Source: Amoebophrya sp. A120
Lineage: Eukaryota > Sar > Dinophyceae > Syndiniales > Amoebophryaceae
NCBI GenBank assembly: GCA_905178155.1
Contig: CAJINV010000004.1
Coordinates: 2,673,513 to 2,737,512, forward strand
Direction of reading: 5' to 3'
DNA length: 64,000 nt
Numbering within the stretch: position 1 is the stretch's first letter; each line of letters begins with the position of its first letter. The position numbers and the translations under genes were made by a program. Shown one piece after another: positions 10,850-22,858 of the stretch. The notes beneath the pieces are model-generated. The model made no database searches. It saw only the letters and a program-made list of their open reading frames with translations, and was not told the origin of the DNA.

Positions 10850-12686
10850 CGGCTTTATGATCTGCAAAGGCCGGCAGCTCTCCAACCTAGTGTGGTCTGG
10901 CAGCTTGCAGTTCCCGCGGCTAGTAGTAGTCGTATTAAGAACATCAACCGTGGTTGTAGTCGTTGCTGTTGCTCGTGCAGATCACAGTGCTGCGAGGTGT
11001 CGTGTTCTTCGCCATCCCATCTTGTTCCAGGAGGTGCACACCTTTGAGTTGTTTAAGGATAATTCAATGCATCATGATCATCGCAGTATCGTTCGGGATG
11101 GCGATCTGCATGCAGGAGGTTTTTGTCGAACTTATACATCAAGGGATCTTTCTACACAACTGCCATGTAGTACTAAACTACAAGAAAGTAGAAGAACGCT
11201 CGACAAACGAAGCAGGCAGTTCTCCATCAAGATCAACTCTACATCAACTCGAGGTGACATCAAATGAAGTAGAGTATCGTATAGATTGCAAACACAATTA
11301 CCGCGCAAAGTTCTTTGACGACGTATGTTTCCGAGGTATTTGTTCGTGTGAGGATTTAGTAGTTCTTATCGCTATGTGTCTTTTCTCATCGCAAGTTGTT
11401 GTGTGAGGCCCAGGAATATGCAAGGAGAAAATCACTCCATCGTATTCAGCATTTTTTCGTCTACTTGCCGGTGCAGTGGGAAAGGAGTTTTTTCACTGGT
11501 ACGTGTGCATCCAACTCCTGAAAATCAAGCATGCATTTTTCCGCCGGTGCCGGTGGTGCAGCATCTGCCCTTTTTTCATGACTTGGGGTTATCACTTTCA
11601 GTGTGTCAGGTTCTGGAGAAGGAACATGATCCTCAGACCAGCAAATTTTTCATGCAAAGCAGCGTCGTGTACGGTGTAGCGTCATCTTCTCCTTGGATAT
11701 AGTATGGGGACCAGCACTTCTTTTCAACAACATCCGCTCGCGCCACACACGACGTCAGTCACGACACAGCACTTCTTGTTTAAGCGGGGGCAGCATGATG
11801 ATGCGAAGATGAAGTGGTCCTAGACAACTTCTTTCTCCACCACACCAGGAACAGGGGCTTCTGTGTTTTTCAATTCATGTGGTTGTTTTTCTATGGTTTA
11901 ACAAAAGAATCATATGTTCAAAATTAGCGAATCCCATCACAGAGGATCTTGCCGAGAATCGAAGAAATTTTCATATGGAGAACCAGACATATTTATGAAG
12001 CTGTGACTACCTTTTTCATGCAAAAAACTTCAAAACGCTAAGCGTAAGGTGAAACCATAAAAACCAGTCTACTCTACTTTCATGCTATGTGCAACTCGGC
12101 ACCTTCTAAAAGACAACTTTACGGATACGGGTATGATATAAGAAAACATCAAACACCTATGATTGCGCTACTGAAATGTGCCTAAATTTGAAACAAATGG
12201 AAAAATGCAAATGACTGTTACTTGATTTATCGCATCACGGTATCGACGCAGATTGCGCTATCATGGGAAGAGATGCTGAGCTGGCAGCCTGGCTAGACCA
12301 CTGCTCAGGAGTAGTACTGTCCCGTTGTACTGCTGGCCTGGTTTGTTCTGCAGCTTCCTCGTTGAACTATGGCACGAGGGACGGAGTCGGAGTCCGAAGA
12401 TCTCGTCCTGACACAACGGATAGCACGGCACCACGAGCTGCCAGCACTGAAGTACCAGCAAGTGAACGTAGAAGGTTGGCTGTTGAATTCGGTTATCGCA
12501 CTACAGTTTCATGATCTTCAAGAACCTGATGATGCAGCGGCTTGCGTTCGCCCTCCTGCGCCAGACGGAGGATGAAAAGAAAGTAGACGCATCAGGTACA
12601 TAGATGATGCGCAGCAGGCGGTGACTTGTTTTCTTTGGTCGTCATACAGGAACTAGGGCAAGATGAACCAGGGAGCGATGAAATCA
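10850..12686. other. Intergenic, no supported gene
   Basis: Open plus-strand stretches here (e.g. 10857-11267, 12263-12575) have no recognisable protein or splice signals; treated as non-coding. Confidence 0.35.
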
Positions 12687-14611
12687 CTAAGGCGCAGGTG
12701 GAGGCGGTGGCGGCGCGGGGGGCTGTGGTGGTACTGTCCCGCTCTGGGGCATACTCATCATTTGCATCATCTGCATCTGCGTGGCCATCATGTGCTGGTA
12801 AGCGGCCCCCTGCTGAGCGGCGCTGCTCACCGGAGACACAGCATTTGCAGCAGCTGGAACTGGTGGTATGGCAGCAGCAACTCCTGTACTAGAAGAAGTT
12901 GATGTTCCTGTTGTATTTCCTCCCGCTACGCCCTTCATAGTCGCGTTAAAGTTCGGGGGAAGCGGGGCCAAAGACGTTGAGGGGGGACTACGCCGTGGGC
13001 TGCGGGACCGAGAGCGCACGCTGGCGGCTGGTTGAGGGACTACTCCTGTAACAACACGACTTTGTGGTGCGCCAATTCCTCCTGGCACGCCCATACTCGA
13101 GGCCGTGGCGGTCGCGGCGAAGGGAGCGCTGCTCTTGCCTCCAGTCAAGATCGCCGTGGAAGTAGATGATCCACTTCTGTTGTTCGCCGCCGCACTGGCT
13201 GTATTTGCAAACATGTGGTAGGGCAGGTTGGTGACCACCCGGCCAGCGGCTTTGGGGACTGTGCCCTCGGGCGGGGGCCCCGGAATCACGCTGTTTTGCG
13301 GGCCCTGGATGGAAAAGCCCTGCATATGAAATGCAAAAATGTCTGGGTCTGGAAGATTGCAACTTGTCATGCTGTTTTTGGACTCTAAAAAATTTTGTAT
13401 TGCATGACCAGCAAGAGGGACACCGTTTGTGCTACACGGGCAGGGCATTTCTCATGCGGAAGGTGCATCAGGAAGCCCTCTAGATGTCTGCGATGCTAGG
13501 TCATGCATTACAGGCATCATGGGTCATGAGAAATATGCATGACAAATCTCACAACCTTCCAGACCCAGACATTTTTACAATCCATACTGCACGGGAAACG
13601 GCAACAGAGGGCGCTGCTGGTTCATGTGCTGCTGTGGTTGTAGTGGTCCTGCTCCGAACATACCAGGTTGCATCACGAAACTGTTCGGGCCGCCCATCAT
13701 GCCTGCTCCTCCCCCCGCTAGTACACCTCCCACGCCCAGTCCTGCGGGCGGCACCGTGAAACCTGCCGCAGTTCGGAGTTCCGACGTGCCGTGCGCGTAG
13801 TGGCAGTTGTCCCCCCACTGACAATAGCCCTTCAAATGTTTCTGGCAGATCTTCGTCTTATACAGGTGCTCGCGGCCCGCGAAACAGGCGGGAATGGGCC
13901 GGTTGGCCGGCGGCCCGGTGAGCGCGTTCATCTGTTGCTCGCGGTCCCGTTCCTCTTTCGTCACCTCGCGGACGTGAGGACCACCACGACGATGATGGCC
14001 CCCGGTAGCGGAGGTTGACGCTGTGCCATTCGCGTAATTCTGCTCGTCGTCACTACTGTCGTCGCCGCTGCCGTTGTCGTCGTTGCCGGTCGCTGCTTCC
14101 TCGTCGTCCTCCGAATCCATCCAGGCGAACTCCCGTTTTTTCTTCTTCTTTTTCTTCTTCCCGGAGTTCATCCCTTCGCCCTGCTCCTCTTTCGCCTTTT
14201 TCTCGAGAAGCTCCTTGGCCCGCTGTAGCCGCTCCTCCCGCTCCTCCTTCTCGGTCTGTTTCCGGAAATCCTCCAGCTCTTTCTCGGTCAGCTAAAAAGT
14301 GATGAAGGAAAGTTTGTATAAAATTCATTAGAGAGGACAGGGGCCGTGCTGCCAACAGTGGTAGTAAAAATGCAGTTGTATCTTCAAACATCAATGAAAC
14401 AATCTCTCTATCGCTAAAACAGGGTACGTAGATATTAAACATAGAATCTTGTTTCATCTACCTGTGGATTTATATCGTCATTGACGGCTTTGTCCTCCTC
14501 GTCCTCCTTTACTTGCTCTCGCCAGTCTTTCGCCTTGCTTTTGACTGTGGCACCTCCAGCACCCACGACGGCTCCCCGCTTTGCGCCAAGCGGGTTCTTG
14601 CGGCCAAGCAT
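12687..14611 (-). CDS. CCCH zinc-finger RNA-binding protein, 3 exons
   Basis: Exons 14611-14462, 14291-13587, 13319-12687; sum 1,488 nt, 495 aa. Intron 1 (14461-14292) is canonical GTAGAT...TTTTTAG; intron 2 is an introner. Order: basic N terminus, Glu/Lys-rich coiled-coil-like helix, a run of eight lysines, acidic Asp/Ser patch, then one CX7CX5CX3H finger (CQKHLKGYCQWGDNCHYAH) preceded by YKTKI as in tristetraprolin-type fingers. The C-terminal half is Gly/Pro/Met/Gln-rich and holds an RS element (SVRSRSRSPRRSPP) before a poly-Pro tail. A single TTP-like finger plus RS motif suggests mRNA binding or splicing-linked function, but the exact orthologue is unknown. Confidence 0.75.
13325..13586. 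mobile_element. Introner, family B
   Basis: TAT...ATA ends, TGTCTGGGTCTGGAAG inverted tips, direct repeat CTGCA. Removal joins FPVQ to GFSIQGP. Confidence 0.9.
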
Positions 14612-15519
14612 GGTTTTGTGGTTTATGGATGACGTCAATATTAGGTTTACAGCTTATTTGCTCATCATGATTATATGATCACGGAATGTAGACAAGCGAG
14701 GAAAAAATTATTCACTTTGTCTAAACGTGGGTGTGGTCGAGAGGCGAAGAGTATTGGTGCTTCTTGCACCAGCATCCCAATAAAGCAGCTACTGCAACTA
14801 CTACTTCGGTTTTACATTACGGTGATTGTTTTTCTTGTTCAGTTCCATGTTGGTTTTTCTTGATGCGTCAACATACACATTGAGCTGCCTAACTAGAGCC
14901 AATTAAGTACTCTTCAGTTCTTTGCGTTTGCGTTTCGATCCGAAACAACATGATATTCTGTGCGTGCAATGAATAATTTGTAAGTTTGTTTGAAGTGATG
15001 TGAACAAGAGTCAAGAAAGGATGTCGTGGGCGTCTGCTCGGATTTTCATATTTGTTCGTGGAGGTTCGTTCGTTTCAAATTCTGATCGTCCGACACCTTT
15101 ACCTTTAGCGGTTTATTTGTTCTATCCTTTATGTGTAGTAGAGCTTCTGTGAATAGTACTTGCGGCAGCTGCAGCTGCAACTATCGATCTCGCTCCGTAC
15201 GTTGTGGTTTTCGGAGATGAAAGCGGATGAAATATGTTGTCAAATCAACATGTAACTCCTGCGAGATTTTGCGCTTCTTAGGTTGTAGCCGGATAGCTGC
15301 GCTTTCAAATCAGTTTCGTCCACATCAATCACGAATTTGAACACCATGTAGTTGCTTACGCACGTGCACTTCGGACTAGATGCAGATGTTAGAAACTCAA
15401 AGTGCTGTAGTCGCAGGACGACGGTTATTGTTCATTTTGATGGCTTCCCTTGAGTCTGCATTAGCAGAAGCAGAACAATCTTCTAGCGTGCGAAACTAGA
15501 CACTAGAAGAAATCGCACT
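14612..15519. other. Intergenic, nothing recognised
   Basis: AT-rich spacer between two minus-strand genes; no ORF, repeat or RNA gene supported. Confidence 0.5.
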
Positions 15520-18500
15520 TCAGTCGAAAACCAGACCCGGATCTCGAATACGATCGCCTTTATCTTCTTCAAAACCTCGTCCGCCCTCCGCTGCACTCCG
15601 GACAGGCCCGCACGGCACGCTGGTCCGCGGGATTCCAAGCGGACGCGGGATGCTCGCGAGGATCTGGTGGAGGGGGGTGGTATTACTGCCCCTCGTCCCA
15701 GCTCTCGCAAGGTCTCGACGTCCTGGGGTGATCGGATTCCGTCTGGCGTCAAGGCCCGCTGGGTGATGTTGTTCTGCTGCTCGGTTATTTAGTGCTGCGC
15801 TCGTCCCGGGGCTCCATCTCGAGGGGGCCACATTTTGGTTCTTGGGCTGTCTTTTGTTTTCCTCGCAGCCCCTGTTGCTCAGATGCCTCTGCTCGTGTTC
15901 GTCAGAACTTCTCGCATGGAACAAAGTGTGAGAGGTCTTGTGATCCTCGAAAGCCTCCACCCCACCTGGAGAGTCGTTCATCTGGCGGCAACTCAACACT
16001 GGGACCACGTCGTTGCGGGACCGCAGCTCCGGATGGAAGTCCCTCGACGGGGACGATGAATACTGCTCCTGCAACATCTGGTGCCTCAGCGGCTGGTGCC
16101 TTTGCGTTTGTTCAGACAACTTGCTGGCCGCGTGGTTCACTTGCATTAAGCTCGCAACACTTCTACTTGTTTTAGAACTGTCCTCGTCCATCACCGGCGA
16201 GCCTAAATCCGGGCGCACCACTTGCGGCTCTTCGGCTGCCGAAGTCACGTACCCGCGACGCACTGATTGCAGGCTCTTCCTGGTGCTTCTCAAGTCGTTG
16301 TAAATGGGGTCGTTCAGGTACATAGGAGGCTGGTGCAGTTGTTGTTGGGGAGTGTAGTTATTTTTAACCCGGGACATGATCACGCCAGCACGACCGGGAG
16401 GTGTCGCAGCGGTTGTCGAGGAACTAGCTGCTCCTGAAAATTCGCTATTTTGAAGAAACAAATTCTTCGACGCCACTTCTTCTGCAGCGCTACTGCTGTT
16501 CATCCGGCAAGCTGCACCTTGTTGGGTAGAAGACACAAATTGTAATTCCGGCGGGGGAAGTGAGTAGGAATTATTGTGGGTCCAGCTTATGCTAGCTTCT
16601 TGCTGTGGAGGATGCATACGCAACGCGCCGTCGTGGGGCCCGTAAGAACCAGGACTCATCCGGCGTTCGTGGTCGTAGGACTCTGTCGGTGAAAAAGGAA
16701 GTTCACACACATCTTGATTCCATGCGGCTCGCTGCTTCGTCTCGCGCAGGTCGCGCAAATCGTACGTCGGTGGCAGTTCCCGGCGCGGGGGGCAGGAAAG
16801 TTTGCGCGGCAGCTGCAGGGAGGAAGGGGTGTAAGACGCGTCATTTTGAACGAGGTCATTTCCACGAGCTGCTGTGCGCGTCATCCTCTTGAGTGGTTGC
16901 TGTGTCGTCGCGCCGCGCAGGTTATTTTCCTGTGTGTCTTCGTGCTGGTGAGGCCTACGTAATTGCAGAGACTGGAGGTCGTGTGGGTTGTTATCACCAC
17001 TCCTGTGCGCAGGATCGCGTTTTTGATATTGCTGCACCACACGACCCTGGAAAACCAATCCGGGCTCTACTTGAGATTCTTCGTTACAGAAGTCCACGTC
17101 CTGTATTTCGCTCCGATATGGTCCTCGTGGAAGCTCACGACCTCGCTGCAACCCCAAGCTGGCTTCGTCAAGCCCCCGCCGCTGGGCCTGTTGTGCGGTG
17201 GTCGCAAGATGTTGTACTGCATGAGCTTCGTGCCCACGTCGCTGCTGCTGGTGCTCTCCCACTCCCCCGGGTCCTCCCGGAACTGTGTTGGGCACAGGAA
17301 TGTGGTACGGCTGCGCGCCGGCGACAGGGTGGATTTGGTGTTCGTGAGATGAAGTGACGGCGCCGTGGTTGTGCAGCTGCTCCACTCCGCCACCCCTCCC
17401 AGTAAAGCCTGCAGACGAGGAGCTTGTTGCAGGCGACAGCGGCCCGCTCCTGCGGTCCATGTCTTCGTAGTTTTCATCTTGTCCCCTCCTGTAGTGCGAA
17501 GCAGGTACGATCGACGGTCGCGGGTGATGTTGCTGCACCACTATCGTCACCGGAGGCGGCGCTGCACGAGGACCAGGAGAATTATGCTCCTGCGCGTAGA
17601 AATCACAATTAGCAGCTCTTGTCTGACTCTGCTGGCTTTGCTTCTGCATTTTGCGCCCTGCACGAACCGGACTTTGGTCGCGCTCCTCGTCAAACAGCCG
17701 CCTGCTATGGGAGTGTCAGGATTGAAATCGTCAAAGTTGAAATAGTTTGGCATGCAGAAAATCCAACGCAAAGATTACCTCTGTTGCAGAGGACGCAAGG
17801 GAGGCAGATTGTAGTGCAAGCAAGGGTCGAGAATTGGGCTGCTGACTAGCATCACAGAGGGGGGCCCCTTTGCCCTGAACAGCATGACAAACTGGCTTCC
17901 GGTACGGACGAAATTTGTCATGCGCCGACTAGAAACTGTGGGTCCAATTGGTAATCCATTTTATGCATGACAAATCATTTCATTTCAACTTTGTCGATTT
18001 CAAACCTGACGCTTCCATACCTGCCGTGCTTCCCGTACTTCGCATGGGCCTCCGCCAGCAGGCGCGCGGCCTCGTCGGATGGGGAGAAAGCTGGAGCAGC
18101 CCGAGTCGTTGCCGACGAGGGCTGCGTGTTGAGGGTTGTAGGTTTGTCAACGCGACGGCCGGATAAAGATGTTGTGGTCCTGACGTCGTGGAGGTCGGGA
18201 GGAATATAATTTTTAACGTGCTCTGGTACTTGATGTTCCCGTTTCGGAGTGCGCGGCGGATACACGCTGTAAAGTTCCTCGTCCTCGTAGTGGGCCGTCC
18301 CATGATAAGGGTCGTCGTAGTACTTCTCCTCCTGCTTATTTTCGGTCCTGACAGACGACGACGAAAACAAATCTTGATCTTCGCCATCAGAAATCACCGC
18401 CTGGAGTAGCTGCTGTTTCTGTTGCTGGTGCTGGTGGTGATGTGCGCCGCGTCCTGTTCGTCGTGCGTGATTCGTCTGTTGACCACCACCACATCCCGGA

Positions 18501-19339
18501 ATCATGCAGACCGGGCGTTGTACTAGGTGGTCTGGTGGAGGTGCTAGACCCCTACAGTTTCCGATGTATCTGGAGGACGACGATGAACTGCTTCCGCCAG
18601 CTTGTGCTGCTCCTCCTGCCCCGCCCGCCGCAGTGACATCATTATACTGCGGATGCTGTTTTGTGCCCTGCTGCAAGTAGTGGTCCAAGTGCTCCAGCTC
18701 CTTTCGCTTTCCACCATACACGACGACCTCGTGATGATGGTTTTGCCTGCCGTAGTTGTGTCTCGATTTTTCCTGGCCGCCGTCGTCCAAACGGTGCTCC
18801 TGCGCAGACGTTTTCGTGGCCGCGAGTTCAACATCTCGTCCTCGCTGGTGTCTATTAACTGCATCGTCGTCTTCGTTTGTACTAGTACTTCTGTGTGCGT
18901 GGAGATCATGATGACCCTCCGCATTGAAAACCTGGTTCGCCAGCTCCTGGTTCACCAAACGGGACCTATTGATGTTATTGTTTTCATTTCTAGTAGTTCT
19001 CACGACCCGTTTTGCTATATCAGCCTTGTCTTGTTCCACCAAGGCATCAAATTTTTTCTTTTCTGTGGGTTTGACATATTTTTGCTCATCCACCGACGTC
19101 CCACCGCTATGATTCCCTACTTCCAAACACGCTCGCACTTTCCGGGAGCATTCGGGACAAAGCTCTAACGAGGTAGAACTATTGCAGTAATTTGTCTTGC
19201 TTCTTGCCGCATTTTTGGAATCTAGAAAATCTGTTTTGGGCCCCTTGATGTTGTTCTTGTAGTTGTCTTTCAAAGGACTCACAAATTTTTGCTCGACGAC
19301 GTGCTGCTCGTAGATGTGCCTGGAGGGCTGGTGGTCCAT
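15520..19339 (-). CDS. Large disordered His/Gln/Arg/Ser-rich protein, 2+ exons
   Basis: Exons 19339-18020 and 17700-15520; sum 3,501 nt, 1,166 aa, joined across one introner (KYGKHG to RRLFDEERD). The frame stays open upstream of the ATG to a TTTTTCTAG acceptor-like site, so an earlier exon is possible. The sequence is almost entirely low complexity, with His, Gln, Ser and Arg runs. The only compact motif is an N-terminal Cys cluster (CPECSRKVRAC) and a later CMIPGCGGG; neither matches a known zinc finger. Repeated TPGRR/PPR-type basic stretches near the C terminus could bind nucleic acid. No family assigned. The unbroken 2.2-kb frame shows it is coding. Confidence 0.65.
17706..18019. mobile_element. 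Introner, family J
   Basis: Tips TATGGAAGCGTCAGG-type with AAATCGACAAAGTTGAAAT inverted; direct repeat CCTGC. Coding-strand repeat GCAGG allows a GT-AG reading. Confidence 0.9.
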
Positions 19340-19544
19340 TATCTGGCCACTCCTCAGCTAGAAAAATCCCGCCTACAACTGACAAATACTAGTAGCTTCT
19401 TAGGAATATTCATAAAGCGGAATCGGTCCATAACACTAACAAGCCTGCGAGATTCAGATTCACATTTTTGAAGATAGTGAACTACATACTATTTTTACTT
19501 CCTGACAACATTGAAGATCTGCATCGGACGTTCAAATCAAAACT

Positions 19545-19625
19545 TCAATACTTGACAGCCTCCTCGAGCGCATCCAATGAGCGGACCAGCTGACTCGCTT
19601 GCAAGCCCTTCTCGATTCGGTGGAT
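19545..19625 (-). CDS. Probable last exon of a small unidentified gene
   Basis: An 81-nt exon following an AACAG acceptor, encoding IHRIEKGLQASQLVRSLD then ALEEAVKY and TGA. An upstream open piece (NIGPFLIFAG) ends in a GTAGGT donor at about 20038, and a short piece between AG and GT lies near 19905, but the phases could not be closed with confidence. Family unknown. Confidence 0.4.
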   Translation of the reverse strand: MHRIEKGLQASQLVRSLDALEEAVKY

Positions 19626-20563
19626 CTGTTATTTGGTCGTTTTTGGAGGAATAACGAATACGAAATTAGAAAAGTTCAATCATGTCAGCATTTGTCGACG
19701 CGGAGCGTTTGACGACTGTAATTGTTTCTCCATTGGTTGCTGCTTTGGTCCGTGGCTTTTCGTATACTTACACGCTGCTAAAAGGTTGTAGCTGTACTTC
19801 TATCGTTCGCTTTTCTGTGTAAAGAATGTATCTTCCACGCGGCGATGGATAACGATAAAGTCAAACATTGAGTGAACCTTTGTGGTGTTACAAAAACGCC
19901 CTTGGCCAGCTAATCTTTCTGCGCAAGAGTAGTAATTTCTTCAAACGGAAATAAACGCAACTTATGTGAACGCGCAGCAAAAAGAACGTGCAGCAAGTGC
20001 CGAAATAACGATCTAGAATATAAAAACATAAACACCTACCGGCAAAGATAAGAAATGGTCCTATGTTCTTGAAATCAAAGGGAACGACGACATACGCATA
20101 CTCGCCGACCATACGACAAAAAATAAAGAAGACCGCACGAAGAACGTAGCCTGGTTCTAAGTCTAACCCCGTATAACCCGGCACAACAGGTATTGGAGGA
20201 GAACATGGTCGATTGATGCCCTTTCGGCGTGGGTACTTACGACTCTTAGCGACCGTCACCAAGGCTGCTCAAAGCTGCTGGGGTTACAGCAATGAAAATG
20301 TAGTTCTAGTACAGGCGGGGTCTCGCTCTTGTTCTGTGGCATGAGAGGACAATCGCCATGCCGACGTTCTTGATCATAGTCTAGTACGTTACAGTTGTAG
20401 TATCAGTTTCATGAAACGTCGCAAGTGGGAGTGGTGTCGTGCTACTCAATGTATCATGATCTCCTCGGAATAAACCACCACGCGGAGCAGCTTCGGCTAA
20501 TTTATTTCATTTTGCTTTTACTACAGCCTGCAACGAGTAACCATCCCTTTTTGTGATCTATCT

Positions 20564-20809
20564 TCAGCTGCTGTCGCCCTTGGTGACCATGGAGACGGCA
20601 TCCCCTCGGACGTAAAGCATCTCCATCTGCCGGAGCTCCTTCGCTGGGGTCTTTTCCTCGACACTCGAGAGCAGCATGTTCAGGTGTTCGTCATACGCGT
20701 GCAAGGTGCCCTTCAGCTCCCGCCCATTCCTGCACTTGATGAAGCACTCCTTCGCGAGAAGATGGGCCACCATGTCGATAGGATTCGAGATTTTCGTGGA
20801 CCCGTTCAT
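20564..20809 (-). CDS. LSM3: U6 snRNA-associated Sm-like protein LSm3
   Basis: Single exon, 81 aa, ATG at 20809. LSm3 is a subunit of the LSm2-8 ring that binds the U6 snRNA 3' end and of the cytoplasmic LSm1-7 decapping ring. The Sm1 motif is clear (IKCRNGRELKGTLHAYDEHL then NMLLSSVEE, compare RNDRELRGRLHAYDQHLNM in the family), and Sm2 is MLYVRGDAVSMV. The Asp and Asn used for RNA contact in Sm1 (DEHLN) and the Arg-Gly of Sm2 are present. It is shorter than animal LSm3 because the loop between Sm1 and Sm2 is reduced. No introner interrupts it. Confidence 0.9.
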   Translation of the reverse strand: MNGSTKISNPIDMVAHLLAKECFIKCRNGRELKGTLHAYDEHLNMLLSSVEEKTPAKELRQMEMLYVRGDAVSMVTKGDSS

Positions 20810-21575
20810 GATGCTGTTTGAGTTCTCAGTCGTAGCTGTACTATTGGTCGTTGCTTTCTTCAGGAGATAAAGAACTGCCTCTTCTTAGTTGTCGGGATAA
20901 ACTTTTTATTTTATGACTTCTAAGGAAGACACTGCCCGAAGATGCTATCGCGTGGAAAAACGTAACGAATACTACCACGTAGAAGGGCCAATCTGAAATA
21001 TGGACTGGCGTATGGATGAAAATTGTTTTTCAAGAGGTGAGACCCATGAATACATTTAGAAATGACGACGTCGCTGGTTTGTTTGTGGAACGTTGATGTA
21101 GTCCTAGTCGATCAGAGAAAACTTGCTCTCTGAAAATAGAGGAACGCAGATTGTTGTGAGCCTTATTTTGCGACTTTTAGGTGGAGCATTAGGGGAAAAT
21201 TGAAAAGATGATAACTGAGCTCAACAAGTGTAAGTAGAAATGTCGACGGGACACCAATCATCATGATCCTCGTGGCAGCAATTCTATCGTGCGTGGTCAG
21301 GATCATCCAAACTTATTAACTTTTCTCATTCGCTTTTCTTAAGGTAGGTGAGTTGAAGAGGGAGCAGACCTCCTCAAAAATACGGAGGTTATCGAGGACG
21401 CGCACATTTTCATTTTTGGGAAATGCATTTGGACGATCCTTCCCTGAATAAAGATTTATCTAAGTACTCCTTCAGTATTTGGCAAACAAGAAATTAAAAT
21501 AAAATGGCCGGCATCAATGTGAGCCTCGCAACACAGTTTTTTTCCTTCGAGCAACATGAAAAATTTACGTAGCGT
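20810..21575. other. Intergenic, nothing recognised
   Basis: AT-rich spacer without supported features. Confidence 0.5.
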
Positions 21576-22173
21576 CTAAGTTGAACCAGAACCGCGTCCG
21601 CGCCGACAACAGATGAATAAAATTAGAGAGGATACACAATGGTAATTATATTAGAATTCTCTATGGAAGATGAAGAAGTTGTAGTACCTTTTGCAGCAAT
21701 CCATGCACCACTTGCTGCTTCGCCTCGTCTTCACTCCTCCTATCGGGAACCAGAAGACCATCTTGCTGCACCCCAGGAGCATGATCCTGTCTTCCCTCCC
21801 CCCGCTTCTGCAGCACCTCTTCGAGTTTCCTGGAGATCTGAACGAGCCTGGAGTGGTGCTTCTGGCTGACAGGGCTGCAGTTGGTCCTCTTTCCCGGCGT
21901 AGTTCGTGCAGATCCACCTCCTGTTCTGTAACTCCTCTGTCCCGGCGTAGTTCGTGCAGACCCTCCTGTTCTGCTCGCTACAGGCACGGCTTCTAGTCCG
22001 TCTTGAGAAAAACAAGACCCTGCAGCTAGTTCTGTTGCTTGAGACGCGGTAGAGACAAAATCCTCTTCCATTTGTGTGTCCGTCGCGGGAGCCGAAGAGT
22101 TGACGTGCGCTGGGTTGTTGTCGGAGCAGGAGCCCGGAACGGGACTGCTACACGACACGGTGCTCAGTGTCAT
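21576..22173 (-). CDS. Hypothetical protein, gene incompletely resolved
   Basis: First exon 22173-21688 (ATG at 22173; 162 codons) ends at a plausible donor AAAAG|GTACTAC. It encodes a Ser/Thr-rich N terminus with two copies of a GGSARTTPGxR unit, then a charged, possibly coiled region (RLVQISRKLEEVLQKRGEGR). A candidate terminal exon with an RGG-like tail (RRGRGSGST, stop at 21576) lies just downstream, but its acceptor is not obvious. No family recognised. Confidence 0.4.
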
Positions 22174-22858
22174 CTTCTTCGTAGCTTTTTGTACGCGGTC
22201 CTTGTAAACGAAAGCTGTCGTAGTTGTTGCTATTTAATACCAGAGTCTCAACAATTCCCTAGCGGTATTTGCTGCCGCTTTTCTATCTGTTTCGTTCCGA
22301 CCTTTACTTACATTCATCAACTTAGTTGAGCCGATTTGCAAAAAACCCGACCACCAAGAGCCGTTTTTCCGTCTCTCAAAGTAGAGCGATTCGCTTGCGT
22401 TTTTTCTTTTCTCTTGCCGTTTATTTGAAAGAAAGAAAATTATGAGGACCAAAACATAGTAGAAGATGGACAATTATAAGCATGTTCCTTCTGCATCACG
22501 ACGGAGACGGGTAAACGAAGAAAGCATCATCTGCTCGGAGATCAAATCCGGACGACCACCAGACACGAGTCCTCTAAGAGTAAAGATTGAAACAGCCACA
22601 ATTTCCTGCAGCGAAACACCAGCAGTGGTGCAAGAGAAAGACCCAACATCCGGGCTTTCCACAAGCTGGACTCACTGCATTTTTTCTGGTGAGAAATGAA
22701 TCTCGGGGATTTCGATTCACCTCCGATCCTTGTCTCGGTTCATTTATCAATGCGGGTGCGTTTGCGTATGGCAAGTCGTTGTTGTCGTTCATTTGTTTAA
22801 AATCAATTGTAGTCCTTCGCTTGCTATATAAAAGTAGAGCTGAACAATCCTCCTTCCA
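22174..22858. other. Intergenic, nothing recognised
   Basis: Spacer between the hypothetical gene's start and the MRE11 stop; only unsupported short ORFs. Confidence 0.45.

Noticed and set aside
13575-18209. Long plus-strand ORFs antisense to the CCCH and disordered-protein genes
   Set aside because: They are reverse-frame shadows of GC-rich coding exons on the minus strand.
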